In this document: one piece after another, positions 10,500 through 22,078 of the stretch
Numbering within the stretch: the first letter of the stretch is position 1
Layout: the number at the start of each line of letters is the position of its first letter
DNA from: Metellina segmentata
Lineage: Eukaryota; Arthropoda; Arachnida; Araneae; Tetragnathidae
Assembly: GCA_947359465.1 (NCBI GenBank)
Contig: OX375879.1
Coordinates: 125,189,409-125,253,408, forward strand
Length of the DNA: 64,000 bases
Reading direction: 5' to 3'
The notes under the pieces: model-generated
Databases searched by the model: none
Told to the model about the DNA's origin: nothing
The model's input: only the letters and a program-made list of their open reading frames with translations
Position numbers and translations under genes: made by a program

Positions 10500-11045
10500 A
10501 CCAAGCGGTGGTGAAGCCTCTGCATAGGTAGGTTCCTGCTTCAAATCAGGGCATGAATGTTTGTACGCGTAGGGTGTACAGGTGGCTGTTGCACCTTAAA
10601 TCTGTTGTGGCCGAAAGTCCTCACATTGGGTGAGTGTGGAAGTTTGGAGAGCGCCAGCTCAGGTGTTATCTCGTCATCTGACAGTGGTTCAGAATGACGT
10701 GATGTAGTCCTCGAATCTTTCCCTTAGGGTATTGATTAGTTAGCCATTATCAAATGTGTGGGCCATTCAAGTAGCCGAATGGGGTATCCCTCCCACTAAT
10801 GGGATCAGAAACATTCCATATGCGAGCTCCTTTTGGAGAACAAGTGACAGTGCGCTTACTTAAAAAGAAGACAGTTCAAAGAATATGTTTGATAAAAGAT
10901 TGCTAAGAGAGGCAAACCATACATAGACGGTGAATACACTAAAAGTTTTTTTGGGGGTGGGACCTAATGAGTTTGCCGACCACTGCCGATTGATCCTGGA
11001 CCGTCGTCAGTTGCCTGTGTTGCTCTAGTTAAAATTACATTACCG
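10500..11045 (+). mobile_element. SINE, head A, split by an insertion
   Basis: The 5' part at 10500-10736 starts near the head (GGTAGGTTCCTGCTTCAAATC) and reaches CTTAGGGTATTGAT. The 3' part resumes at 10989 (ATTGATCCTGGACCGTCGTC) and ends TTAAAATTACATTACC. The gap is the 252-bp sequence at 10737-10988. Confidence 0.85.
10737..10988. mobile_element. 252-bp insertion inside a SINE
   Basis: This segment interrupts a SINE and is bounded by ATTGAT at 10731-10736 and 10989-10994, consistent with a short target-site duplication. It has no open frame, no clear terminal inverted repeat and no similarity I can name. Confidence 0.6.
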
Positions 11046-11149
11046 TAACCATTTTTCTACTGCCAAAATGCCAAATTTGTAAGCCGATCAACAAGTCTCA
11101 TCGGTCATAGTCTTCACCCCCGAAACGCGGGTGGACTTCGGTAGCACGG

Positions 11150-11405
11150 TTGGTAACGGAATAGGAACCGGAGAATCCAACCAAAGACCGACAAAAAAGG
11201 CACACAAAATCTGTCGCGGCCTCAAATGTCCTGATGTTGGCGTGGTGTAGACGTTTTGTGAGTGGGGTGCCGGCTCAGGTGCACCTTCGCCATTCGTTCT
11301 AAAGGACGTGGTGTTGTCCTCGGATCTCTCCCGTGTTGATCCCCGGCCGTCGCCAATAGCCCGCTGTTTTGCTGGAGTGTGACGTTCATTAAAATTACCC
11401 ATTAC
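11150..11405 (+). mobile_element. SINE, head B
   Basis: The head reads GGTTGGTAACGGAATAGGAAC, then ACCAAAGACCG. The body includes GTTGGCGTGGTGTAGACG and the tail is TTCATTAAAATTACC. Confidence 0.8.
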
Positions 11406-11487
11406 CGAAACACAGATAGAAAAATTGAATGATCTTCGTTGGTACAAACTGATTCCACTGGATTAGTTTTAACATAATTTGCAAATA

Positions 11488-11765
11488 AGGTAGTTAAATA
11501 ACATCACACTGGAACAACTCAATGGGTTATTGGTGACGACACCGGGTTCAATCCCCCTAGGGAAAGATCCGAGGACAACACCATGCCATTTGAACTACAG
11601 TCAGATGACGAGGTCACTGGAACCCCACTCTCCAAACTTCCACACCACACCAACGTGAGGAGAGTGTTGTTTACGACAGATTTAACGTGCATCATTTTTC
11701 TCTGTACACGACGGTCTTTGATTGGATTCGATCTCGCAATCCTTCGGTTGCTAAACTAGGAAAAG
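11488..11765 (-). mobile_element. SINE, head B
   Basis: It is almost complete in reverse: tail AAGGTAGTTAAATAACATC, body CACCCCACTCTCC-like block, head TTCGATCTCGCAATCC then TTGCTAAACTAGG. It faces 11150-11405 tail to tail. Confidence 0.85.
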
Positions 11766-14717
11766 GGAAGAATCTACAAGACTTGACAAACATTTCTAGT
11801 TTGGACAAAAAAAAGTCTGTGACATTTTCCGAACGCTTTTAGACTTAAACGTACGTTTAATTACAAGAAAGAATATATTTTTTTCCCGAGATGGTTGGGG
11901 TTCTATAGTTTAACCCGTGTTACGTTATTTTTGAGAGCAAATTCGCACGCGTCGTTTTTATTTAAAGTTAAGGACCGCGGCAGAGCCTGGTCAAATGTCA
12001 CATCTCTATCGTCGAACCAAACCAAACCAAACTAGTAAGGACACAGCTAAACTTTTCCCCTTTTAGAATATTGAAACATAAAAAAATGTAGTGTTCTCTC
12101 TCGTGAACAAAGACTATACCCCGGCTGTTTAGTTCTTTGCTTTTTTTTATGTTTTAGTCCGGCAGCCAAATAGGGATCTTCGACCCCTGTTAGGAACTCT
12201 GTATAAAGCTTTTTCTTTATTTTTATTTTTGGTATGTCATGTTTAGAGTATCTAGATTCATAAACATTGCAGGTAGCCATGCAGTACCTCTTTACAACTC
12301 TCAAAATTCAAGATGGTGGTCATCCCTGTATTAAATATTTAAGAAATATTCGCTAAAAAAAAAGGAAACTATCTAATTATTTTTAAAACATACATTTACA
12401 CAAGTAGTAGATTAACGAAATGTAAAATGAGTAGTTTCAGATAAGTGATACATCACAAGTAAAGTACGGAAGTTCATAGAAATGAAAGAAAATGAAGACA
12501 AATGTCTTTTAGACGGAGGTTTTAATGTCAATCAACGACCTTCATCGGATAGGTGATTCCATGTACACACATTTGGAATGTAGTTATACCTTCTCTTAAA
12601 TAAAGACAGAGAAGCAATAAAAAACACCAGTGTCTTCACCTGCCCTTCGGTTCCAAGTCTACAGGATTGTTAAGCAATTATAACATCTGCTTCTTCATGC
12701 AGAGTTGCTGAATCTTACCGTTTTAAAACACTTAAACCTGATATTTCATCCTATCCTGTTGCCACTAGCTTGCTAATTCTAGCGTTAGGTTCTAGATATT
12801 CCCTATTTTGTACAAGATAGCTGTAGATAAGATTTATCATTTGTTTTCTGTAACTGTAAGTGCGACGTTTGTGATGGAGGTGGGGATAGCAGTGGTAGCT
12901 GGTAAACTCTGCGAAATCCAGTTTCTCTCTTTTGTCTTACATCTCTGACGCTGAAAGTATAATAGCGATCAAAAATCCAGTATACATCGCCTAACTAATT
13001 TGGTTACGACTGTAGATTTCAAGCGAGATGTAGCCGTTAACAAATGAAGGAATAACACAGTAAGGCTGATCCATCAATTACAAACGAGACACGATCTGAT
13101 GTGTCACTGTTCGGAACATCTTCCTACAGAAATGTCTTCAATTTTGACTTTTATCCTCATTCCACCAGAATCGTCATATAAAGATGTTGGAACTGGGGAT
13201 AGCTGATGAGACGGAACAAGATCCACATTTATATCATGAGGGCTTGTCTAAAGACTAATTATCAAGGGTAAGTTATTGGGGTGTCGCATATCCTTTCAGT
13301 ACCAGCTTCAACGGTCTTTTCTGTAGCAAAAATTGTTGTTATATTTTATTTATACAGTCGTAGAAACTTTTGAGCCACACGTTCACAAAATATTTCATTT
13401 GTATTGTGCCAATTTCTACTGAATAATCGACATTTATGTTGTCTGGACACAATCTGCTTGTAGAAATATTTAAAAGTAGTAAGAGAGGAGTCAGGCTTCA
13501 GAGGATCTACGAAATTTTGTTGTTGATGACCAAGTCCTTCTCCGTCTTTATTACCTGTTCCAAATTCATATTTTCATCTCTTCTTTGTGTTGCTTTGCCT
13601 TCTGCTGGCATTCATCTTGACTGATGTTTACAAGATCTTTCTACAGCTACTGATATCAGCTCCATGGATTTGCTGCGACGGTCAACATGGTATGTTCCTT
13701 CGGCTGCATTTAAGTCGCCTTTACACCGCAGTTGCAAATGTTTTACTTCCCCCCTTTTGCGGCGTTCACCTATGCTGTAAACGCTTTATCGGCAACACCA
13801 AGGGGTGAGCACTCTTCTCTGTAGGGAAGAGGTATCATCACTCCATTTGAATCGGTCACTCAGTGACAGTTTGGCGGGAGATGGGGTCAATGTGCAAGCT
13901 ATGAGGGCAAAATGTCACAGAGAGCGAAATAAAGACGGCGTGACCGACCACGAGGTACCGAAGGGCAGAGGGGAGCGGTGATTATCAAGCAATATCGAAA
14001 GGGGACGAAACATGGGAGTATTTTCATCCAAAATTTCGTCTCTGAGAAATGTACCACTAAAGTTACAATTATTTGATCTTTACCGACTCCTGGTGGAAAA
14101 CAAAACTGGACTCGCCAAATCGCCACGAGATCTTGACGATAAAATAAGTACCGTTTCTTGGCAGCTTCGATGTTTGGAGAGGGAGAAATTTACAGCTTCG
14201 GTGTAAACGCGGCCTAATTCTAACATGTGACGACCACTTATAGTTTCGCTTGTTACATGTATCCAATATTAACGGATTCGTGGATTTTCCTTCTTCGACT
14301 CGTTTTCCACGGATTCTCTACGCAGATCTATACCAGTCTGAATGTTCATATCTTTTGCTACAACACAGTCGGTTCCCCACTAAATACAATGCTTTCTAAA
14401 ATTAAAGGATGGTAGACCTGATCTTCGAATCTTCACTGGTTGTTGTTCAGCGTACTCTTCCAATGCCTCGCTATCGCTTCTCAAATTTGACCACTTTATT
14501 TTTATTAGTATACATAGAAACACAACATTTATGACAGGTTAACTTAACGTCATGATTTCCTATCAATCTTTGATGCTGTTCGTGTTTTCTTGTGTTTCGA
14601 TATTTTTTCCAGGTTTTTTTTTTACTGCAATACTTTTACTGAAAAAAATGGCTGTTTATGATAACGGTGACGTTTTTGTATGCAATCAATTAAAATCTCC
14701 TTGTTACAGTTTTTTTT
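11766..14717. other. Long unassigned region
   Basis: No transposon, gene or RNA is recognised in nearly 3 kb. The longest open frames (for example 13436-13624 and 13587-13808 on the plus strand) resemble no family I know and show no codon bias or splice structure I can support. Base composition is mixed: 13550-14250 is less AT-rich than its surroundings and could hold a host regulatory or exonic sequence. Confidence 0.35.
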
Positions 14718-14795
14718 GGTAATTTTTAATTAACGCCGTATTATATATATATATATAGCTTCACAACGGGCTATTGACGACTGTCCGGGAAGCGA
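14718..14795 (-). mobile_element. SINE tail fragment with expanded TA run
   Basis: GGTAATTTTTAATTAACGCCG leads into a (TA)n run at 14738-14757 that replaces the usual TACTAGAGCAACAC, then CACAACGGGCTATTGACGAC. Confidence 0.75.
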
Positions 14796-15667
14796 ATTTC
14801 AAATACGTACATTGATTCTGCAACCGGGGGCGGGGCTAACCGTAACGGCCAATGAGCAAATTTTGGATGGGTTTAGGAAGGTCAGTGTTATGGACTTTTC
14901 ATCAGTGAAGTGGGAGAGGGTCTTTCTTCTGTGGGAATAAAATAATTTTTTTTGACAGCGTAATTCAAATACATATTATTTTTTTAGGATAATTTTACTA
15001 GGAGTTCTCAAAATTAGCGCGTGCAGAGGGAGGCACTTGCTACCCATGGGAATAATCATTGTCATTTAAAATTATATATATATATATATATTATTACAGG
15101 AACAGGTGAGAAGAAACTTTCTCCTCTGTAGGAATTACTGCATTTACATTTAATTCATTAAGACATTGATATTTTTTAACATTGAATAATATTTATTCGG
15201 AAACCTCTCATGTAGTAAGGGGCATTTAAGCAAAGTCATTTTCCTGTAAAAAAAACATGCAACGTCGGGTATTTCTGCTAGTTTCTTATATTTTACTGCA
15301 AATTATGAAATGTTTCATGCTATAATAATGTTCCATATTTTGTTTAATAAAACAATTTTTAGAAATTAAATAATAAACTACACTTGTTATTACCTACATT
15401 ATTTATCTTTGCTTATTAATAAATAATGCTGCCACTTTTTAAATTACATATTTTTATATTTACAATGTTTTGGTTTATTTTTGCTTAGTTGGGAAGTTCA
15501 TTATTTTCTTAATTCCAGTATTGTGCATTAAATTCTCATTCAGCTTTTTTTGGGTGGAAATTAGTAGAAGCAGAGATAAAAGATTTTTTGTTCGGTAAAA
15601 CTTTAACCTACTGCTAGTTAATATTAGGTTAGATAATTGTGGTGAAAATAGCATAATATAGTATTGG
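14796..15667. other. AT-rich spacer with (AT)n
   Basis: This holds an (AT)n microsatellite at about 15072-15091. No gene is recognised. Confidence 0.4.
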
Positions 15668-15773
15668 ACCCCCGTGGGGAATGATAGGACAACAGCACGT
15701 CATTTTGAACCACGGTCACACGACGAGGCAACACCTGAGCTAGCACCCCACTCTCCAAACTTCTGAAGCAAAA
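15668..15773 (-). mobile_element. SINE internal fragment
   Basis: This covers the body from CCCCGTGGGGAATGATAGG to CACCCCACTCTCCAAACTTC only. Confidence 0.7.
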
Positions 15774-16212
15774 TACAGAGCTTTGTGACGAAACCGTTTC
15801 ATTAATTGAAAGTTCTCTTCCTCCATCGAACGAATCTGCGAAACCTTCGAAATCGAATCCCTTCTTCCAAAAAAAGAATCTTCTTTAATTTATTTCACAA
15901 GAACGGGGAAAATATAGCTTTAAAAATTCATTCTCCTCGAGAGAGAAAGTCCATTCGAAAAGACTTGACGAATTTTCGTTTCTAATCTTGAAAGGAAAGT
16001 TTAAAAACGCAACTTTCTCTCAAACACTATTGACTTCAAACTTCTCCAGCGGAGTTAAGGACTAAGAGAAACTCCATTTATCAGAGGGGGAACATTATAT
16101 TTGCCATGACAGGAGTTTCAACGTTGCCTTTCGCTTATTTTAACAATGTTAAGATTCAAGAAAGTCTGATGTGAAAACTCACGAAGAAAAACAAGGGATT
16201 CAACTGTCATGC
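15774..16212. other. Unassigned spacer
   Basis: Nothing is recognised; it contains many TCGAA-type words and A-rich runs. Confidence 0.35.
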
Positions 16213-16490
16213 TATTTTTAATTCAAGTCACACTGGTGCAACACCACGGACTGTTAGTTACGGTCCGGGATCTACAGCTGAAAGGAAAGATCCGAGGACA
16301 CCGTTCTGAACCGTGGTCAGAAGACGAGGCAACACCTGAGCTGGCACCCCACTCTCCAAACTTCCACATCGCGTGAAGTCATTGGAGACCACTACATATT
16401 TTACGTACACCAGCCCCTTTGTCCACCACGGTGGTCAAATTTGAACCCCTCCGTTTGCTAGTCCGTTGCTCTTCCAGCCATCACATTTAG
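16213..16490 (-). mobile_element. SINE, head B
   Basis: Read in reverse from the TTTTTAATTCAAGTCACAC tail to a well-kept head B (minus-strand GGCTGGAAGAGCAACGGAC at about 16470). Confidence 0.85.
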
Positions 16491-16602
16491 AAATAAACTG
16501 AAAACAATATAAACCCCCGTTCCAAATATAACTATCAATGCTTTTTTTAATTTTATATCTCCAGTTCTTATGGTCGTAAAAGTGAAATATGAGTGATTCG
16601 AT

Positions 16603-16920
16603 CCGACCCACCGGTCTGGTAGTTAAGGTGTTAGCCTCTCGATAGGAAGATTCCTAGTTCGAATTCGGGTTAGTGCATGGATATTTGTAAGAGTACGGTG
16701 TAGAGGCTGCTGGTGCACTTTAAACCTGTCGTGACCTCACATTGAGTGGGTGTGGACGTTTGGAGAGTGGAGTGCCAGCTCAAGTGTTGCCTCGAGATCT
16801 GACAGTGGTTCCAAATCACGTGGCGTTGTCCTCGGTTCTTCCTTAGGGGATTGATCTCGGACTGTCGTCAATAGCCCGTTGTGTTGCTCTACTACGACGT
16901 TAATTAAAATTACCAATTAC
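16603..16920 (+). mobile_element. Near full-length SINE, head A
   Basis: It starts GACCCACCGGTCTGGTAGTT with a clear B box (AGTTCGAATTCGG) and ends ACGTTAATTAAAATTACC. There is a short internal deletion after CGTGACC. Confidence 0.9.
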
Positions 16921-17104
16921 GGAAGTGATTTGAAGAGCATAAGACTTGTGGTATTGTCCGTAAAATTTCAAAACTAAAATTGGTGCGAAAATGACGTTTT
17001 ATAGGTATACACAGGGAAGGATACCTTAACATCATCTTCGCAGAGAAAGAAAACAATGCCTCTGTCGGAACAAGTTCCTTTGCCTCAAAATGAAACACAT
17101 TTGC

Positions 17105-18025
17105 ATTAGGGATGCGACATCGATGTCGATGTATATAACATCGATCTATTGGAGTCGATGTTTTTGTAACATCGATGTATTGGAGTCGATGTTTTTGTAA
17201 CATCGATGTTTATACTTGTAGATGTTTTTAAGTTGTCGTTGTCTTATTTTTAAATGAAAAAAGTACAGTTATAAAAATTTTAAAAATAACCAAGTAGCAT
17301 AATCTTTATAATCAGCAAATTGAACATACTTATAGACCAAAGTGGCCAAGGGTGAAGGGTCTGAAAAGTAGTGATGCGATATCGATGTCGATGTTTTCAA
17401 AACATTGTTGTTTTATAAAAAACATCGATGTATTGGAGACGATCACTGGTTGCTAAACTAGTTTTAAGAAATGGGGCAAAAAGTTTAAATATACTGAATT
17501 TTAAAAACATCGATGGTTTTGGGGATATGTATTATAAACATTGATGTTTTAATTTTGAACATTGATGTTTTGCTGTCGATGTCGCATCAATAATTGCTAA
17601 ACCAGTTTTAAGAAATGGGAAAAAAATGTTTAAATACACTGAATTTTAAAAACAAAGATAGTTTCTGGGCGATGCTTTATCAACTTCGATGTTTTAATTT
17701 TGAACGCCGATGTTTCAAAACATCGAAGTTTTGCTGTTGATGTTGCATCACTAGGTGCTAAACCAGTTTAAGAAATGGGTAAAAAAGTTTAAATGCACTC
17801 AATTTTAAGAACATCGATGTTTTTGGGGCGATGTATTATCAACATCGACGTTTTATTTTTGAACATCAAAGTTTCAAAACACCAATGTTTTGCTGTCGAT
17901 GTAGCATCACTAGTTGCTAAACAAGTTTTAAGAAATGAGGAAAAAATTTAAATACACATCGATGTTTTAATTTTGAACAATGATGTTTCAAAACATCGAT
18001 GTTTCCTGTCGATGTCGCAGCCCTA
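17105..18025. repeat. CATCGATG-rich minisatellite
   Basis: The palindromic word CATCGATG recurs dozens of times. From 17440 to 18020 it is organised in tandem units of about 150-160 bp, marked by TTGCTAAACCAGTTTTAAG at about 17452, 17597, 17757 and 17915, with degenerate units before that. The edges read TAGGGATGCGACATCGATGT at the left and TGTCGATGTCGCAGCCCTAG at the right, an inverted pair. A related fragment lies at 48930-49020. The inverted edges suggest that the family spread as a non-autonomous DNA transposon with internal subrepeats. Confidence 0.75.
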
Positions 18026-18065
18026 GTTTGCATTCGCCTGGATCTTTCGAATCGCCCGTCATATT

Positions 18066-18135
18066 ACCGGGATTCAAAATGTTCTGTCATTGTCTTCTGA
18101 CCTTTCCCTTTGGTGGTTGATCCTCAAAAGGACGA
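18066..18135 (+). mobile_element. Degraded SINE fragment
   Basis: GGGATTCAAAATGTTCTGTC and CCTTTCCCTTTGGTGGTTGATCC match the 3' body weakly. Confidence 0.4.
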
Positions 18136-18241
18136 GCAAAAAACAGACAACGGACTAGCAATGACGAACAGATGGAAAAGTAATCTGTAAATAAAGAGGG
18201 GCGTTTCAAAAATAGTCTATCGTATTTAGTTTCATATACAC

Positions 18242-18814
18242 CAGGCCTCGAAATAGATTTTTTAACACAGGTACACAAGGTGCACCAAAGTTTTTAAATT
18301 AGGTGCACAGGTTATATTTTAGGTGCATATTAAAAAAAAATGTAATATAAGAGCATTGATATAATGTAAACTACTTTATTAGTTGGGTATGTTTTGATAG
18401 GTTAGTAGTAGGTAGTAAATAGAAATATTTAAACATATATTTAAATATACATTCTCCCTTCTCCGGCGCACGTCTGTCTCGACAGTCGCTTCAACAGAGC
18501 TTGCTGGAAAATGTTTCGATCATCCGACAGTTCTGGTGGCATGGCACAAGTAAACCTTCATCCTGTATAAACCCGTTACGGCCCAGCGATTTTGTTTTCG
18601 CAAAGTGTGTATTTAGGAATTTTAATTACGTTCCTTTAGAGCGAGAGAGGTCGATACTAATATTTTGTTAAAGCATCAAAATAACATAAAACGTTTTAAC
18701 GTTAACCCCTTTTAACGTTAGGTGCACGGCATGTACATAGCTGGAAAAAAATTAGGTACACAATTTTATTTTCATGGCACAGTGCACCTGTGCACCCGGG
18801 TATTTTGAGCCCTG
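18242..18814. mobile_element. Non-autonomous hAT-type element
   Basis: The terminal inverted repeats start CAGGCCTCGAAAT (left) and CAGGGCTCAAAAT (right, complement) and continue imperfectly to a GGTGCAC-rich stretch. It is flanked by a perfect 8-bp duplication, ATATACAC, at 18234-18241 and 18815-18822. Both the CAGGG-type end and the 8-bp duplication are hallmarks of hAT transposons. The 573-bp interior has no intact gene. Confidence 0.9.
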
Positions 18815-18819
18815 ATATA

Positions 18820-19475
18820 CACTCATGTCCATAAATTAAGAATAATGCCAGCTCCGGCAAATAAAGGTTCAGAAACAAAACAAACGTGACGTATTCATAA
18901 AGCCCATTTATTAAACAAAAGATAACGAACAGAAAGATGGTGTATGTATGATACCATTCGTAAAAACTACGATTTTTGGTCACTGGAGCAATTACAAAAA
19001 ATATCGACCTTACTAAAACTTAACATGACATGGTTGAACATTGTTGCACATGATGGTTAGCACATTGCACATGATGGTTAGCACATTGTGTGTCTCCCAG
19101 ACGTTGAAATACAGTCCGTACAACGCCTAGGCATGCTGAGGATCAAATTATCGAGCTGATCTCGGGGAAGATCACTCCACTCAGCAAGCAATGCTCTCCG
19201 AAGTTCGGATACACATGTAGGAGGTGGTTGATGGAATGCAACTCGTCGGCCAAGCATGTCCCACACATGCTCTATCGGATACAAGTCAGGTGAGAATGCT
19301 GGCCATTGCATACGGGTGATATCATCAGATTCAAGGTATTCGTTTACAATGTTTGTACGGTGAGGACGGGCGTTGTCATACATAAACACAAATTCTGCGA
19401 CCATGGCACCCCTAAACAAACGTACATGTTGTTACAGACTGATGTCCCGATAAATTTGATCTCTCATGGTTCCGA
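18820..19475 (-). pseudogene. C-terminal half of a Tc1-type transposase
   Basis: The minus-strand frame 19078-19419, extended upstream to about 19475 (RDISLQQHV), encodes FVFMYDNARPHRTNIVNEYL, then WPAFSPDLYPIEHVWDMLGRR. This is the second Asp and the final acidic region of a Tc1 DD34-type enzyme, followed by LDNLILSMPRRC. The first catalytic Asp and the DNA-binding domain are absent: similarity stops near 19475. The element's left end (CACTCATGTCC at about 18820) remains, but the hAT element at 18242-18814 has inserted at its edge. A 21-bp direct duplication (TGCACATGATGG...) lies at 19044-19087. Confidence 0.85.
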
Positions 19476-19499
19476 TTTGAACATGTAGATCTGTTCTGG

Positions 19500-20470
19500 A
19501 GCCCAGTATAATTCTGGACGGTTTCCCAAAAAACGGATGAGAAAATTACGAAATCGACATGGTTTGTTCCAAATTGTACAGGGAACAAGTCGAAGAAGAT
19601 TTTTTTCTGATACGGCTATTAGTTTAGGGTACATTAAGTGTAAAAGGCAATTTTGTATCAAATTTTCAGTCTTCAGCCGTGAGTTTGTTTAGAATACTTC
19701 TAAACGTAAATTTTTGCACATCGACGAGTTTTTTTAGAAATTTCAATTTAGTTCCTGGTAATACTTTTTTTAATTCGAGAAAAATCGGAACATTTTCGTT
19801 ACTTTCTTGTTAAAACTGTCGTATCTATAGCTTAATACTATTAGTTTTTAAATTTGAAAACATCACAGGAACCTTTAGAATGTACTTTTTCTTACGGAAA
19901 ATAATTTTGGAAATTGGTTAATAAATAAATTCGATGCGATTAAAAGTTGGTCATGCAAATTTCATATTTTTTAGAACGTAATTTCAAATACAAAACTAAA
20001 ACTGTCACATCTATAACTTAATACTATTAGTTATAAAATTTGAAAATACAAAGTGAAAGCTTAGAACGCACTTTTTCTTGTGGTAAAATTATTTCTAAAA
20101 TTGGTTCTAAATCAATTCGACGCGATGAAAAGTATAATTTTGCGATGTGTACAAATTGTTAATCGCGAAGATTAAACGTGAAACGGCCTTGATGAAACTC
20201 GTTGTGACGTCATGGCTCGGAAAGTGCAATCAGGAATATACGAATTATTAAGATAGTTTTAACGTCGCAGGATTGAAAACTCCAGTTTTTTTTCACACGA
20301 TTCTCAAACTGTTTCCCGAGAAAGTAGAGATAGCAAAATTACAAAATTAATATGGTTTGTTCAAAATTTTGTAGGAAACAAGATGGAGAAGGTTTTTTTC
20401 AGATGCGGATGCTAAAACACATTTACACCTGACCCTTACCAAATGGGATTGCGTAGCAATTACCGGGGGT
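19500..20470 (+). repeat. Dispersed repeat with 185-bp subunits, copy 1
   Basis: It contains two modules. One starts GGTTTCCC and includes ATTAACATGGTTTGTTC-like and GGGAACAAG words (19515 and again 20295). The other is a subunit of about 186 bp starting AAAACTGTC at 19812 and 19998, with TACTATTAG and AAAAGTTGGTCAT. The same architecture occurs at 32455-33680 and, reversed, at 57902-58260. No protein is encoded, and the class is unknown. Confidence 0.65.
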
Positions 20471-20794
20471 TGCTGAACAAAGGGCGGATCCTCCTAGTAT
20501 ATAAAAAAAATTTAAAATTTTTAGTTAGTAAAAAGTTATACTATGGTAATGATCTTCTAAAAGACAATTAAACCATTTTGTCAAATATATAAAGCAATTT
20601 TTTTTAAATATTTTATATCTCCAGTTCTATAGTGGTCGAAGTTGCAAATTTCGAAATCATTTAAAAAAAGCCCGTATATTGCTTAATGAAAGAATAAGAA
20701 ATACCTAAACAGGTTCACGAGAGAGAGAGAGAGAGATTTCCATTCAAGAAACAAATCTCTGAAACAAATACGCAAAGGTTTTGAAGCTGTAGGT

Positions 20795-21050
20795 AGGAAA
20801 ATATTTTAATTAACGTTGTACTGGAGTTACACAACGGGCTATTGACACAGTCCAAAGTCATTCTAAAAGGGAAAGATCCGAGAAAAACACACCGCAATTT
20901 TGATCCACGGTCAGATGACGATGCCACACCTGAGCTGGCGTCTGCAAACTTCCACACCACGCCAACCAACGTGAGGGCTGGATGTCACGACGTTCTTGGG
21001 TTGGATTCAAATTCTCAACACTCCAGTTGCTAATCCGTCGCTCCTGCAAG
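20795..21050 (-). mobile_element. SINE, head B
   Basis: It runs from the reversed tail TTTTAATTAACGTTGTACTGG to the head end TTGCTAATCCGTCGCTCC. The middle of the body is deleted. Confidence 0.8.
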
Positions 21051-21654
21051 ACCGAGGATTTATTCTTTTGTGGGATGTTTAAATGAATGACGTACATGAC
21101 TTCCTGTTTGATGACGTCCTTTGACGCTGGCGCCATCTAACGGGAAGTCTTGTCATGTCACCATCTCATGGAACCGCTTCTTTAAAACGAAAAAAAAAAA
21201 AACGGATATTGACAGTGATTCGAATAATATTGCGTATATTTTAAGTGCGAAACAGGACTTATAGAATCCGGACAGAGAACTTTCAAAGGCATCCATTCCT
21301 GAGTGATTGGAGTTTTTACGACTGCCATTCAATGATTAATTCCATTCAAAAGATTAACACGTAAAATAGTTTTTTGAAGAGGAATTGGATTCTGTTTCAT
21401 TCACACTTTGGTTCGATCTCAAAAAATCTTAAAGCAGAAGAGAAAACAGTTTTTTTCCCCATTTTTGCCCCAAAATTAATTTTTTTCACTCGATTGGGTC
21501 GATAAAATTTCTCGACTTAAAATGACTCGATTCTTCGATTCCATTCGGAACGAAATTTCTTTTCACAGAGAAAAGGAATTCATTTTTCTGTTTTTTTAAC
21601 ACATTTTCGCTTTGTTAGGGGTTTGTTTCGCTGAGTGCCTGATGCATTTTTAGG
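21051..21654. other. Unassigned spacer
   Basis: No gene or known repeat is seen. Confidence 0.35.
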
Positions 21655-21925
21655 TTGGGTTGTGAGTTCAAAACCAATTTCAGACCGTCATGTACAAAGG
21701 GGGCTGGTGTACGTTCAATCTGTCGTGGCCTCCGATTTCCTCAAGTTGGCGGGATGAGGAAATTTGCGAAGGGGGTGCCAGCTCAGGTGTTACCTCATCA
21801 TCAGACTGGATAAAAATTCTGTGTTATTGTCTTCGATCTTTCCCTTCGGGTGTTGATCTCGCATCGTCACCAATAGCTCGTTGTGTTGTTCTCGTACAAC
21901 GTTAATTAAAATGACCTTACCTCAA
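21655..21925 (+). mobile_element. SINE, head B (5' incomplete)
   Basis: It begins in the B box (GTTGTGAGTTCAAAACC), has the linker CAGACCGTCATGTACAAAGG typical of head-B copies, and reaches ACGTTAATTAAAATGACC. Confidence 0.8.
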
Positions 21926-21937
21926 ATCATTTCGGTA

Positions 21938-22078
21938 GGTACCTTGGTATTTTAATTAACGTTACACTAGAGCAACAAAACGGGCTATTTAAAATCATTT
22001 CGGTATTTGGTAATTTTTAATTAACGTCGTTCTAGAGCAACACAATATTGAGGACGGTTTGGGGTCCATCCCCTAAGT
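21938..22078 (-). mobile_element. Two SINE tail fragments
   Basis: Two pieces (21938-21992 and 22010-22078) each start GGTATTTT/GGTAATTTTTAATTAACG and stop soon after CGGGCTATT or its equivalent. They share the word AATCATTTCGG with the flank, which suggests a local duplication. Confidence 0.7.

Noticed and set aside
9840..10544. Larger protein-coding gene across 9840-10544
   Set aside because: The overlapping frames on both strands run through SINE fragments. Only the 10294-10345 exon has independent support.
13436..14266. Several 60-75 codon frames
   Set aside because: No family resemblance, no consistent strand and no splice pattern; compatible with chance in moderately GC DNA.
18702..18983. 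93-codon minus-strand frame
   Set aside because: It spans the boundary between the hAT MITE and the Tc1 end, so it cannot be an ancestral gene.
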